NCBI GenBank assembly: GCA_916048095.2
Contig: OU696575.1
Location: 9,748,968-9,812,967 of the forward strand
Reading direction: 5' to 3'
Length of the DNA: 64,000 nt
Source: Sacculina carcini
Lineage: Eukaryota; Arthropoda; Thecostraca; Sacculinidae
Positions 19,531 to 29,845 of the stretch are shown piece by piece. A model generated the notes under the pieces. It was not told where the DNA came from. It saw nothing but the letters and a program-made list of their open reading frames with translations, and did no database searches. How positions within the stretch are numbered: the first letter of the stretch is position 1; every line of letters starts with the position of its first letter. The position numbers and the translations under genes were made by a program.

Positions 19531-21168
19531 ATGGCTTCAAAAACTCCAACCACCCCACCTGCTGGTCGTCCATCGGGCGATCGGCCACGGCCGCCGAAAG
19601 GTGGTCGTACTCTGAGCCACTTGCACGGCGACAGTCGTGCTGCACCTGTGCCGATGGTGCTGGTTTTTACCAGCACCAATGAACACGTGAAATTGTCCTC
19701 GCTGAACCCATTCCGTCGTCTGGATGGTTTCAAGAACATCGGAGACGCGCCTGTCGAGGCCAGCCGACAGAGAGACGGTTCTCTGCTGGTTAAATACGGC
19801 AATGAGACGGCAGCATCCCGCGCGATGAAGGCCGACACATTCCGGTATCGCGTGGGTACGGGTGAAAACAAGCGTTGGGTGAGCACCCCCATCTCGGTGT
19901 GTGCGCACTCGACATTGAACCACGCCAGAGGTGTTCTGTTCTGTCGTGCGCTGGAGGGTGTTGATAACGATGAAATCTGCGACGGTTTGTCATCCCAGGG
20001 TGTCATCCGTGTGGAGCGCATCGTCCGACGGCGTGAGGGTAGCGAGGTGCCAACGCACTCTTTCTTCCTCACGTTTGACGGTGCTGTTCTGCCGGATGAC
20101 ATCAAGATCGGTGACATCCGTCAGCGTATCCGTGTCCGCCCCTACGTACCCAACCCAATGCGATGCTACAGGTGCCAACGTTTCGGGCATACGAGCTCCC
20201 GCTGCAACCGTGCTGAGATCTGCGGACGCTGCTCATCCGAACGGCACACCGCTGCTGATTGCGACAATGAGTATTTCTGCGTCAATTGCAGGAGCAGCGG
20301 TCATGCGTCCTCGTCGCGTGACTGCCCGGAATGGCTGAAAGAAAAATAAATTCTGGCTATCCGCGCTGCCCAGCGCTGCAGTTTCGGCGAGGCGCGTGCT
20401 GTATATCGCAGCTCGCATCCGTCGGGCCCGTCCTTTGCCGGCGTCGTCACGAAGTCGGCTCAGCCTCCACAGTCTGTCGACTCGTTTTTGGAGAAGCTGA
20501 CTGTTGGAGACTTCTTGAAGCTGGCGGGACGAATGGGCTTGAAGCTGGTCGTACCTGGGGCTGATAAACATGAGCTTGAACCAACACCGGTTGATCGGCG
20601 GCCTGAGGAGGCTGCCGTGTCGCGGTCGCCAACGGCCGCACCCCAGCGGTCCCAGGCGTCCGCGACCCAGCGGTCCCAGACGGCCGCAACCCAGCGGCCC
20701 AAGGCGGCCGCTCCCCAGCAGCCTGAAAAGGCTGCTGAGCGGCGACCTCAGCGGGTCGCCGATCGGCCGGTCAGCCGGCCGATGGACCGCGCTGGCAAAT
20801 CGGCAGCGATGCCGGTTAGTCAGGGCGGCAAAAAACCGGCCGCTCAGCAGGCTTCCAAGCCAGCAGAGCGGTCGTCTCCGAACCGGAGGAAATCCGGAGA
20901 CTGGACGGTGGTACAGCACAAGAGCCGCCGTTCGGTCAAGTCAGCCTCGCCGAGGAGTGACCGGCGAGCATCTCCCGGTCACAAAGCGAGCGCGGTCCCT
21001 GCATCTCCGCGCTCGGCGGTTGCTAGCGCACCGCCTTCCGCACACGACGGAGCGACTCCCACCACTGCCATGGAGGTGGAGAGTTCCTCTAAGCGGAAGC
21101 TCTCGGCCTCTCCAAGTGGGTCCCCACCTGACGCGGAGAGAGGACGATCGGCTAAGCGATGCGATTAG
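19531..21168 (+). pseudogene. Nimb-type ORF1 with one premature stop
   Basis: The start MASKTPTTPPAGRPSGDRPR is chosen because the ATG follows the A-rich ACAAACAAACAATTC and begins the conserved part. An RNA-binding region (PMVLVFTSTNEHVKLSSLNP, then ISVCAHSTLNHARGVLFCRA) leads to three zinc knuckles: CYRCQRFGHTSSRC, CGRCSSERHTAADC and CVNCRSSGHASSSRDC. The frame is then cut by TAA at 20347-20349 (CPEWLKEK-stop-ILAI). The sister I-like ORF1 here has WQREKEI at that site, so GAA or GAG to TAA is the likely change. The same frame continues with a basic, Pro/Ala/Gln-rich tail to 21168. Confidence 0.88.
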
Positions 21169-21253
21169 GTACCTGTGCTACCTGGTTGTTAATGTATATG
21201 TGCCTTTTTAACGGGAGTATTTATATGTATTTTATTCTATTATATTTATTTTT

Positions 21254-24200
21254 ATGTCCATTTTACAATGGAATATTAGAGGTATTAGACCGAATTTTAA
21301 TGATTTACTGCATATTTTACACTCCCGACAACCATCGATTTTAGCAATACAGGAGACTAAGCTTTTAACTTCTTCGTATTTTAGTATTCAGGATTTTAAT
21401 GTTTTTAGATTTGATAATCCCAGCTCGACTATAGCCCATGGCGGGGTTATGCTGGCTGTTCGCACCAGTGTACCCTGTCACCGCCTGCATATTCAGTCAG
21501 ATTTGCAGGTGGTTGCGGTTCGGTGCTGGCTCGGTGGTAGGGAGGTGAGTGTGTGCTCATTGTACCTGCCGCCTGGTCGCCCGTTCCCAAGGGCTGACGT
21601 CGAGTTTTTAATCAGTTCACTTTCACCCCCTTTTTATGTGTTAGGCGATTTTAATGCTCACAGCCCTTTTTGGGGTTGTGATGCATATTGTAGCCGTGGT
21701 TTTATTATGGAGGATATTTTAACTGTATTAGACATAGGTATTTTAAACACAGGCACATATACGCATTGTACCATGCCATCGGGAAGCATGTCCGCTCTGG
21801 ACCTCAGTCTGTGCAGTCCCAGTCTGCAGGCATCCACGAGCTGGACCGTTGAGAACAGTCTGTATGGGAGTGACCACTTCCCTATATGGATCTGTCTCAA
21901 TGAGGTACCTAGGTTGGGAACACGACCACCGAGATGGAATTTCAAACGAGCTGATTGGGTCCGCTATGATTGCTTGACACTGGAAGCCATGGGCAACCCC
22001 ACACTTCGACCCAGCGTCGAAGGTTTTGCTGAGGCCATTGTCACCTGTGCCAAACAGAGCATTCCGCGTACGGCATCGCGTCCCCGGCGGCGTCCTGTTC
22101 CTTGGTGGACAGACGCGTGTGCTACGGCGTTGCGAGAGCGACGTCGTTGCTGGGGTCGCTTCCGGCGCAACAGCACGTTGGCAAACATGCTTTGCTTCCG
22201 CCACGCTCGCGCAAAAGCTCGATGGACCTTTCGCGAGGCGAAGCGGGCCTCGTGGGTGTCCTATGTGTCCAGCATTAATCGGCATTGTCCTATATCCACC
22301 ATATGGGACCGTATAAAGCGCATCTCTGGTAAGTACCGTCCCAATCCACTGCCTTCTCTGAAGATCAGTGGCGTGGACGTGATTAATCCGGAGCATGTTG
22401 CTGACGAAATTGGCCGATATTTAGCGGAGCGCTGTCGTGCAAACGTAGACGACCCTGATTTTGCGGCGATCAAACAGCAGTGCGAGAGATCACCCGTTGA
22501 TTTCTCCACCAGCTGTCAGCTGCCAATCAACAGCGATTTTTCTGCATCTGAGCTGAGAACGGCCTTGCGATCGCTTCGCGATGTGGCTGAAGGCCCTGAT
22601 GAGGTGCACAACCTCATGCTGAAACGTCTGTCGCCCGCAGTGCTGTCCACCTTGCTGCAGGTCTTCAATGATCTGTGGAGTGGTGGGCAGTTTCCGGCCT
22701 CCTGGCGACGGGCAATCGTGATACCCATCATGAAACAGGGCAAATCGGGCGATCACCCGTCTGACTATCGCCCGATATCGCTTACCTCCAGTCTCTGCAA
22801 ACTGTTTGAGAAAATGGTTTGCAGACGGCTGGTATGGTTTCTGGAACGCGGTCGGCTGTTCAATGATGCTCAGTGCGGATTTCGCCAGGGTCGCTCAACG
22901 TTAGACCACTTGGTGACCATTGACTCTCGCGTACGTGAAAGTTTCACGCGAGGTCACCACGTCGGGGCGATATTCTTTGACATCGAAAAGGCATATGACA
23001 CCACATGGCGACATGGTATTCTTCGCAAACTGCATCGCTGTGGTGTCAGAGGCAACATGGGGAGGTTCGTACACAATTTCCTTTTGCACCGCACATTCTG
23101 TGTGCGTGTGGGGAACTCCCTGTCTCGTTCGTTCGATCAGGCAGAAGGCGTTCCACAGGGTAGTGTGCTCAGCGTGGCCCTTTTTGCCATAATGATCAAC
23201 GACATTGACGATCATTTGCCTCCCTCGATTGGACGGTCTCTATTTGTGGACGACTTCGCCATATGGTGTTCTTCCCGCAGCACTGTTGCTGTCCAGCGTC
23301 AACTGCAGCTGGCGGTGAATAAAATAGAGACTTGGGGAACGCGTAACGGCTTCCGCTTCTCGACGTCCAAAACGGTCGGTGTACACTTCTGCCGCCGTCG
23401 AGGTGCCTGCCCTGACATGGAAGTGGAATTGTACGGCAGTGCTGTCTCATTCCAACGCACGGTTCGGTTTTTAGGGGTCACGTTGGACTCGCGCTTGACC
23501 TACACCGACCATATTTCACAGCTGAGAATCACTTGTCTAAAGGCACTGAATGTGCTGAAGACTGTTTCCCGCATGCGGTATGGAGCAGATCGACAGTCCC
23601 TTCTCCTTCTGTACCGCTCGTTAGTCAGGTCGCGTCTCGATTACGCAAGCATCGTATATGATCTGGCTTCGTAGTCAGCAAAAGGCCGTTTGAATGTCGT
23701 ACACCACGCAGGGATACGCATTGCCACCGGCGCGTTTCGCACGTCGCCAATCGTCAGCCTCCTTGTTGAGGCTGATGAGGCTCCGCTGGCGCTCCGTCGT
23801 CAAGAGCTGGTCATGCGTTATTCTTGCAAGCTGGCAAGCACCCATGAAAACCCCGCGTATGACGTGGTATTTTCCCAGCATGTGCCTGAGCAGCAGCACC
23901 TTCCAGGACCTCAGTGTTCTGTGCTGTTTTGCAGCAAAATGAGGGCACTGCTGGAGTCATGCGGGATGGGTGCTAACGACGTCCTCAGACAAGAATACAC
24001 GGCGGAGTCACCCTGGGAATTGGTCACACCCGAGGTTGACGTGTCGCTAGCAGCTCTGCCGAAACACCGTACAGTGCCCAGTGTGCTTCGCTCAAACACA
24101 CTGGAGCGAATTCATTCTTACGGACGGTATACTGCCGTGTACACTGATGGATCTAAGTCGGCCAGTGGTGTGGGTTGTGCGTTTGTAAGTGGAGGTATGT

Positions 24201-24955
24201 GCCGCTCGAGCACGCTGCCACCGAGCGCCTCCATTTACACGGCTGAACTTCACGCTATCCTGCTGGCCCTGGTTTTTATTCGCTCATCTTCTTTTTCATT
24301 GTTTTTAGTTTTATCTGATTCCCTTAGTGCTTTAACTGCATTATCGTCTTTCTCCTTACATCCTCTTATACAGAGGATTTTTATCTCTCTTGACATCATC
24401 CACCACCAGGGCAAGCGTGTAAAGTTCTGCTGGATTCCGGCCCATATTGGTATTTTGGGCAACGAGCGAGCTGACAGAGCCGCAAAAAGAGCTGCTGAAC
24501 GAGACTTTTATTCATTTTATTTTAACTTTCCCATTCCGTATTCGGACTTTTATCCTATTATACATCGTTTTATCCGTTCTCGCTGGCAGCTCTCCTGGGA
24601 CGAATGTGGTTCTAACAAATTAAAAGCTGTGAAGCCCGAAATCGGACATTGGATGTGCTCTTGTCGCCGGAAGAGGTCCGAGGAAGTGGCGCTCTGTCGT
24701 CTGCGTGTGGGTCACACGTACGATACGCATCGCCATCTTCTACTCGGACAACCTGAACCCACGTGCAGCGCATGTAATGTACGTCTCTCCGTGCAGCACA
24801 TCCTGGTGGAATGCCCATCATTCTCAGAGGCGCGTCAACGTTTTCTTGGATCCGTTCGGACTATTCACGATGTTCTCGGACAGGAGCAATCGGCGGTCAT
24901 TGAGGGCCGCATTTTTGAGTTTTTACGGCTTTTGCCTATTAGAATTATTTATTGA
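21254..24955 (+). pseudogene. Nimb-type ORF2 (endonuclease, RT, RNase H) with one premature stop
   Basis: About 1233 codons in one frame. Endonuclease: SILQWNIRGIRP (Asn), LAIQETKL (Glu), YVLGDFNAHSPF and SDHFPIW. Linker: RPVPWWTDAC. RT: DYRPISLTSSLCKLFEKMV, then FDIEKAYDTTW, GVPQGSVLS and the catalytic LFVDDFAIW near residue 664. RNase H: AVYTDGSKSASGVGCAF near 961, IYTAELHAI, VLSDSLSAL and NERADRAAK. A C-terminal zinc knuckle reads CSACNVRLSVQHILVEC. The only lesion seen is TAG at 23672-23674 (YDLAS-stop-SAKGRLNVVHH), one base from a Lys or Gln codon. Start ATG MSILQWN. Confidence 0.9.
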
Positions 24956-25134
24956 GTTTTATTTCTTGACTTTCACATTCATTTTGTTCACTATCACACT
25001 TATTTATTTCATCATTCCATTCCTCATGTCCATCATTTTTGGGTGTTTAGGCTGTGAATAGACTGGGGGGGTGCCGTATGGTCCCAGAGGCCGGTGCACC
25101 CCATAAACACAAATAACGAACGAACGAACGAACG

Positions 25135-25149
25135 AAAAAAATAAAATAA
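25135..25149. repeat. Target-site duplication (right copy) of the Nimb-type LINE
   Basis: Identical to 18759-18773. The sequence 25150-25766 that follows has no gene; it is interpreted as the 5' part of the piggyBac. It contains GTAAGT on the minus strand near 25165, a possible splice donor for a short leader intron. Confidence 0.85.
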
Positions 25150-25766
25150 AAGGTTCAATGTACTTACATTGTAGGGAAAAAATCACAAACCAAACTACAA
25201 ATTTCAAAATTCCAGCGATACCATTTCATCTAGCACAAGACCACAGAATGCCCCACACAATACGTAGCCAGATGATGCCACCATAGGTTGCCTCGAACGA
25301 CCAAATTCACGTGCGATTGTTACATACAAACCTTCACTATACATATTGTATATCTACGATATTCACTGAGGATATATATAGGTTAGGTTAGAAGTACGTA
25401 ACGACCATTAGTAGTTTTTAGTAGTACATAACAAGTCAGCAGCCCAGTCGTCAACTGATGCATATAATTTGTTGACACGTTGCCCAATGACTACATATGT
25501 AGTCATGGATATTTCAACTTACCTCAAGAACAGGTTCTGAAATTTATGAGGGGGATTTTCATTAGGTAATCTTTCTCACATATTCAATAATGAACTGAGT
25601 GAAAGAGACCACCATTGATGTACTCACGACAGTAGTATGCAGGTTTCAACATGAAAGGGTAACAGAAGCGCGAAAACGTGAAAACAACCGATATTATTTC
25701 TTATTAATTATATTAATTAAATATTTATATTTATTAAATATTAATATATTAATTAAACGCTATTTT

Positions 25767-26010
25767 TGTAAGGAAAAATATGTATTCACAAAACACGTCG
25801 GTATGATTTCAACTCCGAACAACAACAACCACGCACATTGTGAGAATTCAACATTCCCTCATCCGTTCCCATGGCAACATCAAACATTAGTCAATACGCA
25901 ATACACAATTCTACAGCTTAATTATATATAACGTGGCTTCATACGCAAGACTCTTTCATTCATACAAATGCACACAATAAGTAAATATCATAATGCTAAT
26001 ACATACAACA
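25767..26010 (-). repeat. G1 3' LTR
   Basis: 244 bp, matching 29602-29845 base for base as far as I can read. In element sense it is preceded by GACATCACGGGGAAG, a purine-rich tract that would serve as the polypurine primer; the related element G2 has GACATCACGGGGGCG at the same place. Confidence 0.92.
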
Positions 26011-26029
26011 CTTCCCCGTGATGTCCTCA

Positions 26030-28909
26030 TCATCTGACATAGTCGGCCATCCACACTGGTGGCCGTCTGTTACGCTGTGATCTTCTCGGAACTTCCACTG
26101 TATTGCCCTCTGATTCAACGGCTGACCGGTCGTCTTCTGAATCATCTTCAATGAACAATCGACGGATATCAAGGACGTGTCTCGGAACACCGTCAACATC
26201 CACTATATTTTCCGTACGTACACCAGTGACTTTCCCCTCTGTCCACCTGGACGTGCATCGTCTGTCGCTCGGTTTCACCACCACCGTATCTCCTAACTTG
26301 TATCGCGAGTTGGTGGTGTCACGCATCTGTGTTGTTTTGGCAGCAGGATGCCTCCAGTGGTAATTGAATATCGCTTCCGATGGTGCTGTACTGCCATTGG
26401 CATTCTCCTTTGCCGCCAGATTGTACCAGAATACCATCTTCAGTGGACTGTCTCTGGATCTTGATGCCATCACCTTGATTGTGCGGTGCATACGTTCTGC
26501 AATACCGTTCCCTGATGGTCTATAGGCCGCCCTGTAATGCTGAAGTATATTATATGCCTTGCACAATTCTGCAACCTCGTAAGATCGAAACGCACGACTG
26601 TTGTCCATAAGAAATTCTTCCGGTGGCCCTCTCTCTAGGAGTATTTGCGTCAGATGCCGACATATATCTTTGGCGTTTTCAGAGGCCACTTCACGCCATA
26701 TCGCAAAGCGACTTGGACCACAATCAATTAGTGTTAGATATGACTGTCCACGATAGTGCGTCACATCCAACGCTAAGCGTGTCCAATTTTCACGAACACT
26801 AAGTTCACCGGGCTCGTGACGCACAGGAGCTGGGTCTACCATCTTACAGACTCTACACCGCTTCACAACAGCTTCCACACTTTCTCTTCGCACCGAAGGG
26901 TCCACCAATCTCGCCAAATACAGTGTTCTCTCAGTACCAAAATGGTGGTCCGAGTGCAGTCTTTCAATGTCGACGACTGGCGCTATTACAGCAGCCACTG
27001 TATTTGCCCTCATCCAAGTCTTCGGAACGCGTGTTAATACATCAGCTTTGTTTTTCTCCGATGGAACCAGTGTCAAAGAAATACTAAGTTTCAACTCATC
27101 AACGAGTTCTTTCAAAACTGACAGTCGTCGTTTCACAAGTATCTCTGACATTCCCGTCACCTTTATTCTTCTATCACCTTCCAGAGTCGAGCGTACCCAT
27201 CTCAAAACAGTGGCAGAATCAGTATACACTTCAATCACTTTCAAGTCCCACTTTAGAGCCAGGTTGATGCCTTTCAGTACAGCATCTAATTCAGCAAGGT
27301 TTATATGCTGACAATCATCCGACTTCCGGAGCCAAGCTGCATCCTCCACTATTTGGCCACAAATTTCTACAGCAGCACCGACAGCTAAGCTACTCGCATC
27401 GCACCACACACTGCCTTTTGGTGTCGATGACACATAAAAAGTCCCTCTCACAGGATCTTCTCGAGCAATTCGCGTCAGCATTTCTTTGAGCATTCCTACG
27501 GCTGTGCTTCCTACCTCATCTTCCCATCGTTGTCCCTCGCTTGACCGCTTAATATAACTACTCGCCACTCGAAGCCATCCACATACAGGGTAATGACCCA
27601 CAATTCTGCCACAGATTGAAAACATCTCTCTACGGGTCATTTTCATTTTTATTTCATCCTCAGTCGGAAGCACGTTTCCTCGACTGAAACACACTTTTCC
27701 TCCCCTACGCGCCACCTTCAGACCCAGGACACGTCCTCCATCCAATGACTCCGGAGCTTTCGCCTCGAGTCCGTACTGGGCTAAATGTTTGGTCACTGTT
27801 TCCGCTGATACAATGTCTTCATTTACTATTACATCATCAATGTAACAATCAGTACCAGATTTCACACGCGCATCTTGCTCCAAAACTTTCTTCACAATTG
27901 CTGTCATAATTTTCGGTGCCGAGCTTAGACCGAACCCGAGCCTGGTAAGATAATAAACAACACCTCTGAAAATCACTCGTTGATACGGCCACAACCGCCT
28001 GTCAACCTGTATCTGCAAATATGCAGACTTCAAATCAACAATTTTCAAGTTTCTCGACATGCGTCTCCAATTTCTCAGTGTTTCCGTACACACCGCAACA
28101 TCAGCACCTGGATGACTCTCCACTGACCGATTTAACTCTCGGTAGTCTAGAACAGGTCGCACCTTATTTTTATTTACCTGCACAACTGTCATCAAAGGTA
28201 TTATTCCTCTTCTGTCGTTCTGGTTTTCACATCTCTTTAGCCACCCCTTGTCAATCCATGAAAACAATTCCTCTTCCCATTGCGCCTTGACTTCGTTGGT
28301 TCTGTTACTTTGATAGCAATCGATCTTATTCATTAAATCAGGTCTCTCGCCATCCTTCCAACACCATTTGACAACCCATGATGATCCATCAAAATCAGCG
28401 ACAAAATCAGTGTCATTGATCGAAAGTTTTCTTGGGGTCACGACGTTTGCTGCACATTGCGCGTGTTCAATTGCTGGTTCACCGGAAAGTCCGGCCGTTA
28501 GTTCGTCCACGTTGGTGTTGTTAAATGATACTACCCCGTCTTTCCACGCAAATCCACCGACCAACTGAATGAAGTCCAACCCAGCTATTGCATCCACACC
28601 TTGAAGCAACTTTCCAATCACTATGCACTTCACCTTCTGTGAGACACCATTCACGCTTAGACAAAGATTCACAGTGCCTAACGTATCCATTTCTTTTCCA
28701 TCAACTCCCATCACGACGCCCTTACTCAACGAATAATATGGTAGCACCCATGAACCAACTAATGACTGTGTGCATCCAGTATCAATGAGAATCCTACCGG
28801 GGCGACCACCAATAAAACCATCTACAATTGGAAGCGCCATTAATGAGAACTTGGAGAAATTTCCGGCGCAGAAACTTCTCCCTTGGCGTTTCCCGGCCTG
28901 CATGGACAC
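26030..28909 (-). CDS. G1 pol polyprotein (protease, RT, RNase H, integrase)
   Basis: A 959-aa open frame in the -1 frame relative to gag, overlapping it by 70 nt, so it is most likely translated by frameshifting at 28888-28894 rather than from its own ATG. Protease: LIDTGCTQSLVG, D43. RT: VRPVLDYRELN near 250-260, VDLKSAYLQI near 291, YIDD at 356-359. RNase H: WCDASSLAVG D504, E540 in HINLAELDAV, D564 in VYTDSATVL. Integrase: an LHSDHHFG...CRVC zinc site (about 651-688) and a DDE of about D715, D769 (FLMDNSRAF) and E805 (GNGIAERMHR). All catalytic residues are present. The C-terminus has a PRHVLDIRRLF block shared with G2. Confidence 0.92.
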   Translation of the reverse strand: MSMQAGKRQGRSFCAGNFSKFSLMALPIVDGFIGGRPGRILIDTGCTQSLVGSWVLPYYSLSKGVVMGVDGKEMDTLGTVNLCLSVNGVSQKVKCIVIGKLLQGVDAIAGLDFIQLVGGFAWKDGVVSFNNTNVDELTAGLSGEPAIEHAQCAANVVTPRKLSINDTDFVADFDGSSWVVKWCWKDGERPDLMNKIDCYQSNRTNEVKAQWEEELFSWIDKGWLKRCENQNDRRGIIPLMTVVQVNKNKVRPVLDYRELNRSVESHPGADVAVCTETLRNWRRMSRNLKIVDLKSAYLQIQVDRRLWPYQRVIFRGVVYYLTRLGFGLSSAPKIMTAIVKKVLEQDARVKSGTDCYIDDVIVNEDIVSAETVTKHLAQYGLEAKAPESLDGGRVLGLKVARRGGKVCFSRGNVLPTEDEIKMKMTRREMFSICGRIVGHYPVCGWLRVASSYIKRSSEGQRWEDEVGSTAVGMLKEMLTRIAREDPVRGTFYVSSTPKGSVWCDASSLAVGAAVEICGQIVEDAAWLRKSDDCQHINLAELDAVLKGINLALKWDLKVIEVYTDSATVLRWVRSTLEGDRRIKVTGMSEILVKRRLSVLKELVDELKLSISLTLVPSEKNKADVLTRVPKTWMRANTVAAVIAPVVDIERLHSDHHFGTERTLYLARLVDPSVRRESVEAVVKRCRVCKMVDPAPVRHEPGELSVRENWTRLALDVTHYRGQSYLTLIDCGPSRFAIWREVASENAKDICRHLTQILLERGPPEEFLMDNSRAFRSYEVAELCKAYNILQHYRAAYRPSGNGIAERMHRTIKVMASRSRDSPLKMVFWYNLAAKENANGSTAPSEAIFNYHWRHPAAKTTQMRDTTNSRYKLGDTVVVKPSDRRCTSRWTEGKVTGVRTENIVDVDGVPRHVLDIRRLFIEDDSEDDRSAVESEGNTVEVPRRSQRNRRPPVWMADYVR

Positions 28910-29586
28910 TCTCTAGCCAAATGGGTTGGCTCGCCACAAATCCAACAAAGTCTGTTGTTGGATTGGTTGTTGTTGTTCCGATTTGGCATTCTCGGACAGA
29001 ATCGTGCAACGTGCGTGCCGCGGCGTTCCAAACACTGAACACTCTGCCTGGGTGCAGGTCCATTCCTTGGTCCGATGACAGCAACTGCTGCTGATTGATT
29101 CTCGTTGAGCTCCGTCATGAGGGCTCTCGTGCGCTCCACAACAGAAGACAAATTCATGCTTTCAATGCCAGCTGTCGCTCTGAGTTCTCGCGACACCGCC
29201 GACGGCAAACCGACCACAAATGCACGCAGCAGCAGTATGTTGTTGGCTATGCCGGCAAGGCGAGCCAACTGGCGCAACTCTGCCATGTATACATCCACAG
29301 GCTCGTCTCGCCAAACTCGCTGCGAGAATTGTTCATATGCCTTGAAGAGATTCATTGAATACGCGTTCAGCAACGCCGACTTGATCTGATGAATATCCCG
29401 TTTTTGCTGCGCACTGAGCTCAGTATACACGGAAAGTGCGCTACCCTCGAGAAACATCGGTAACACTGTTTCAGGGTTTTCCACGCCTCTCAATTGGACG
29501 ATCAAATCAAATTTGTCCAGCCAGTCATTCACATTGCTGGAGCCATCAAACGACCGCACAACTTCTGTCAACTTAACATTAGCCAT
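28840..29586 (-). CDS. G1 gag protein
   Basis: 248 aa from the ATG complementary to 29584-29586 (MANVKLTEVVRSFDGSSNVN), chosen because G2 gag starts at the same place (MANLKLHDIVRPFDGSQDV). A capsid-like helical region spans residues 10-170 (FDLIVQLRGV; FVVGLPSAVSRELRA). At the C-terminus are CLERRGTHVARFC, a degenerate knuckle, and CWICGEPTHLARECPC, a proper CCHC. No frameshift or stop is seen. It ends within the pol overlap. Confidence 0.9.
   Translation of the reverse strand: MANVKLTEVVRSFDGSSNVNDWLDKFDLIVQLRGVENPETVLPMFLEGSALSVYTELSAQQKRDIHQIKSALLNAYSMNLFKAYEQFSQRVWRDEPVDVYMAELRQLARLAGIANNILLLRAFVVGLPSAVSRELRATAGIESMNLSSVVERTRALMTELNENQSAAVAVIGPRNGPAPRQSVQCLERRGTHVARFCPRMPNRNNNNQSNNRLCWICGEPTHLARECPCRPGNAKGEVSAPEISPSSH
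28888..28894 (-). promoter_or_regulatory. -1 ribosomal frameshift heptamer GGGAAAC (gag/pol)
   Basis: On the minus strand gag reads CCG GGA AAC GCC, so the heptamer G-GGA-AAC has the X-XXY-YYZ phasing needed for -1 slippage into pol (GGG AAA CGC). It is 49 nt before the gag stop. The same heptamer, in the same phase, occurs in G2 at 61806-61812 although the surrounding protein has diverged. Confidence 0.82.
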
Positions 29587-29601
29587 ATTGCCGAAATAGC
29601 T
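29587..29601 (-). promoter_or_regulatory. G1 putative primer-binding site, complementary to the 5' end of tRNA-Phe
   Basis: Directly after the 5' LTR the element sense strand reads AGCTATTTCGGCAAT, then the gag ATG. There is no TGG, so it is not a match to a tRNA 3' CCA end. The complement GCCGAAATAGCT equals nucleotides 1-12 of eukaryotic tRNA-Phe (recalled sequence). The match ends exactly at the LTR border. G2 keeps AGCTATTTCGGCA at the same spot and diverges immediately after it. Confidence 0.65.
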
Positions 29602-29845
29602 TGTAAGGAAAAATATGTATTCACAAAACACGTCGGTATGATTTCAACTCCGAACAACAACAACCACGCACATTGTGAGAATTCAACATTCCCTCATCCG
29701 TTCCCATGGCAACATCAAACATTAGTCAATACGCAATACACAATTCTACAGCTTAATTATATATAACGTGGCTTCATACGCAAGACTCTTTCATTCATAC
29801 AAATGCACACAATAAGTAAATATCATAATGCTAATACATACAACA
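29602..29845 (-). repeat. G1 5' LTR
   Basis: 244 bp, identical by eye to the 3' LTR. It contains AATTATATATAAC-type TA-rich sequence that could include a core promoter (TATA-like on either strand); I cannot place the start site. Confidence 0.92.

Larger units (their letters stand above)
18774..25134 (+). mobile_element. Near-intact I/Nimb-type non-LTR retrotransposon
   Basis: 6.36 kb with a 5' UTR of about 760 bp (GC-rich, no supported gene), ORF1, a spacer of 85 bp, ORF2 with endonuclease, RT and RNase H, a 3' UTR and an (AACG)n tail near 25115-25134. Perfect 15-bp target duplications flank it. Each ORF has a single in-frame stop and no frameshift that I can see. The RNase H domain argues for the I group (I, Nimb, LOA) rather than Jockey. 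The 5' UTR is much richer in G+C than its surroundings. A decayed, inverted piece of the same 5' UTR lies at 37931-38085. Confidence 0.9.
25767..29845 (-). mobile_element. Gypsy-like LTR retrotransposon G1, complete and apparently young
   Basis: 4079 bp with two 244-bp LTRs that I read as identical, a 5-bp target duplication ATTTT (25762-25766 and 29846-29850), gag and an uninterrupted pol. The domain order is PR-RT-RNase H-integrase. Read in the element's sense the LTR runs TGTTGTATG...CTTACA, the canonical TG...CA. Identical LTRs, open genes and perfect duplication indicate recent insertion. I assign it to the Ty3/Gypsy type by domain order and RT blocks; BEL/Pao is not fully excluded. Confidence 0.92.

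Noticed and set aside
19092..20349. Several long ORFs opposite and beside the Nimb-type ORF1
   Set aside because: High GC content keeps alternative frames open. They lack motifs, whereas the plus frame has three zinc knuckles.
25767..29845. Calling G1 a BEL/Pao element
   Set aside because: Domain order alone does not separate it from Ty3/Gypsy, but the YIDD box and the VRPVLDYRELN block read better as Gypsy-like. A phylogeny would decide; I kept the cautious label.
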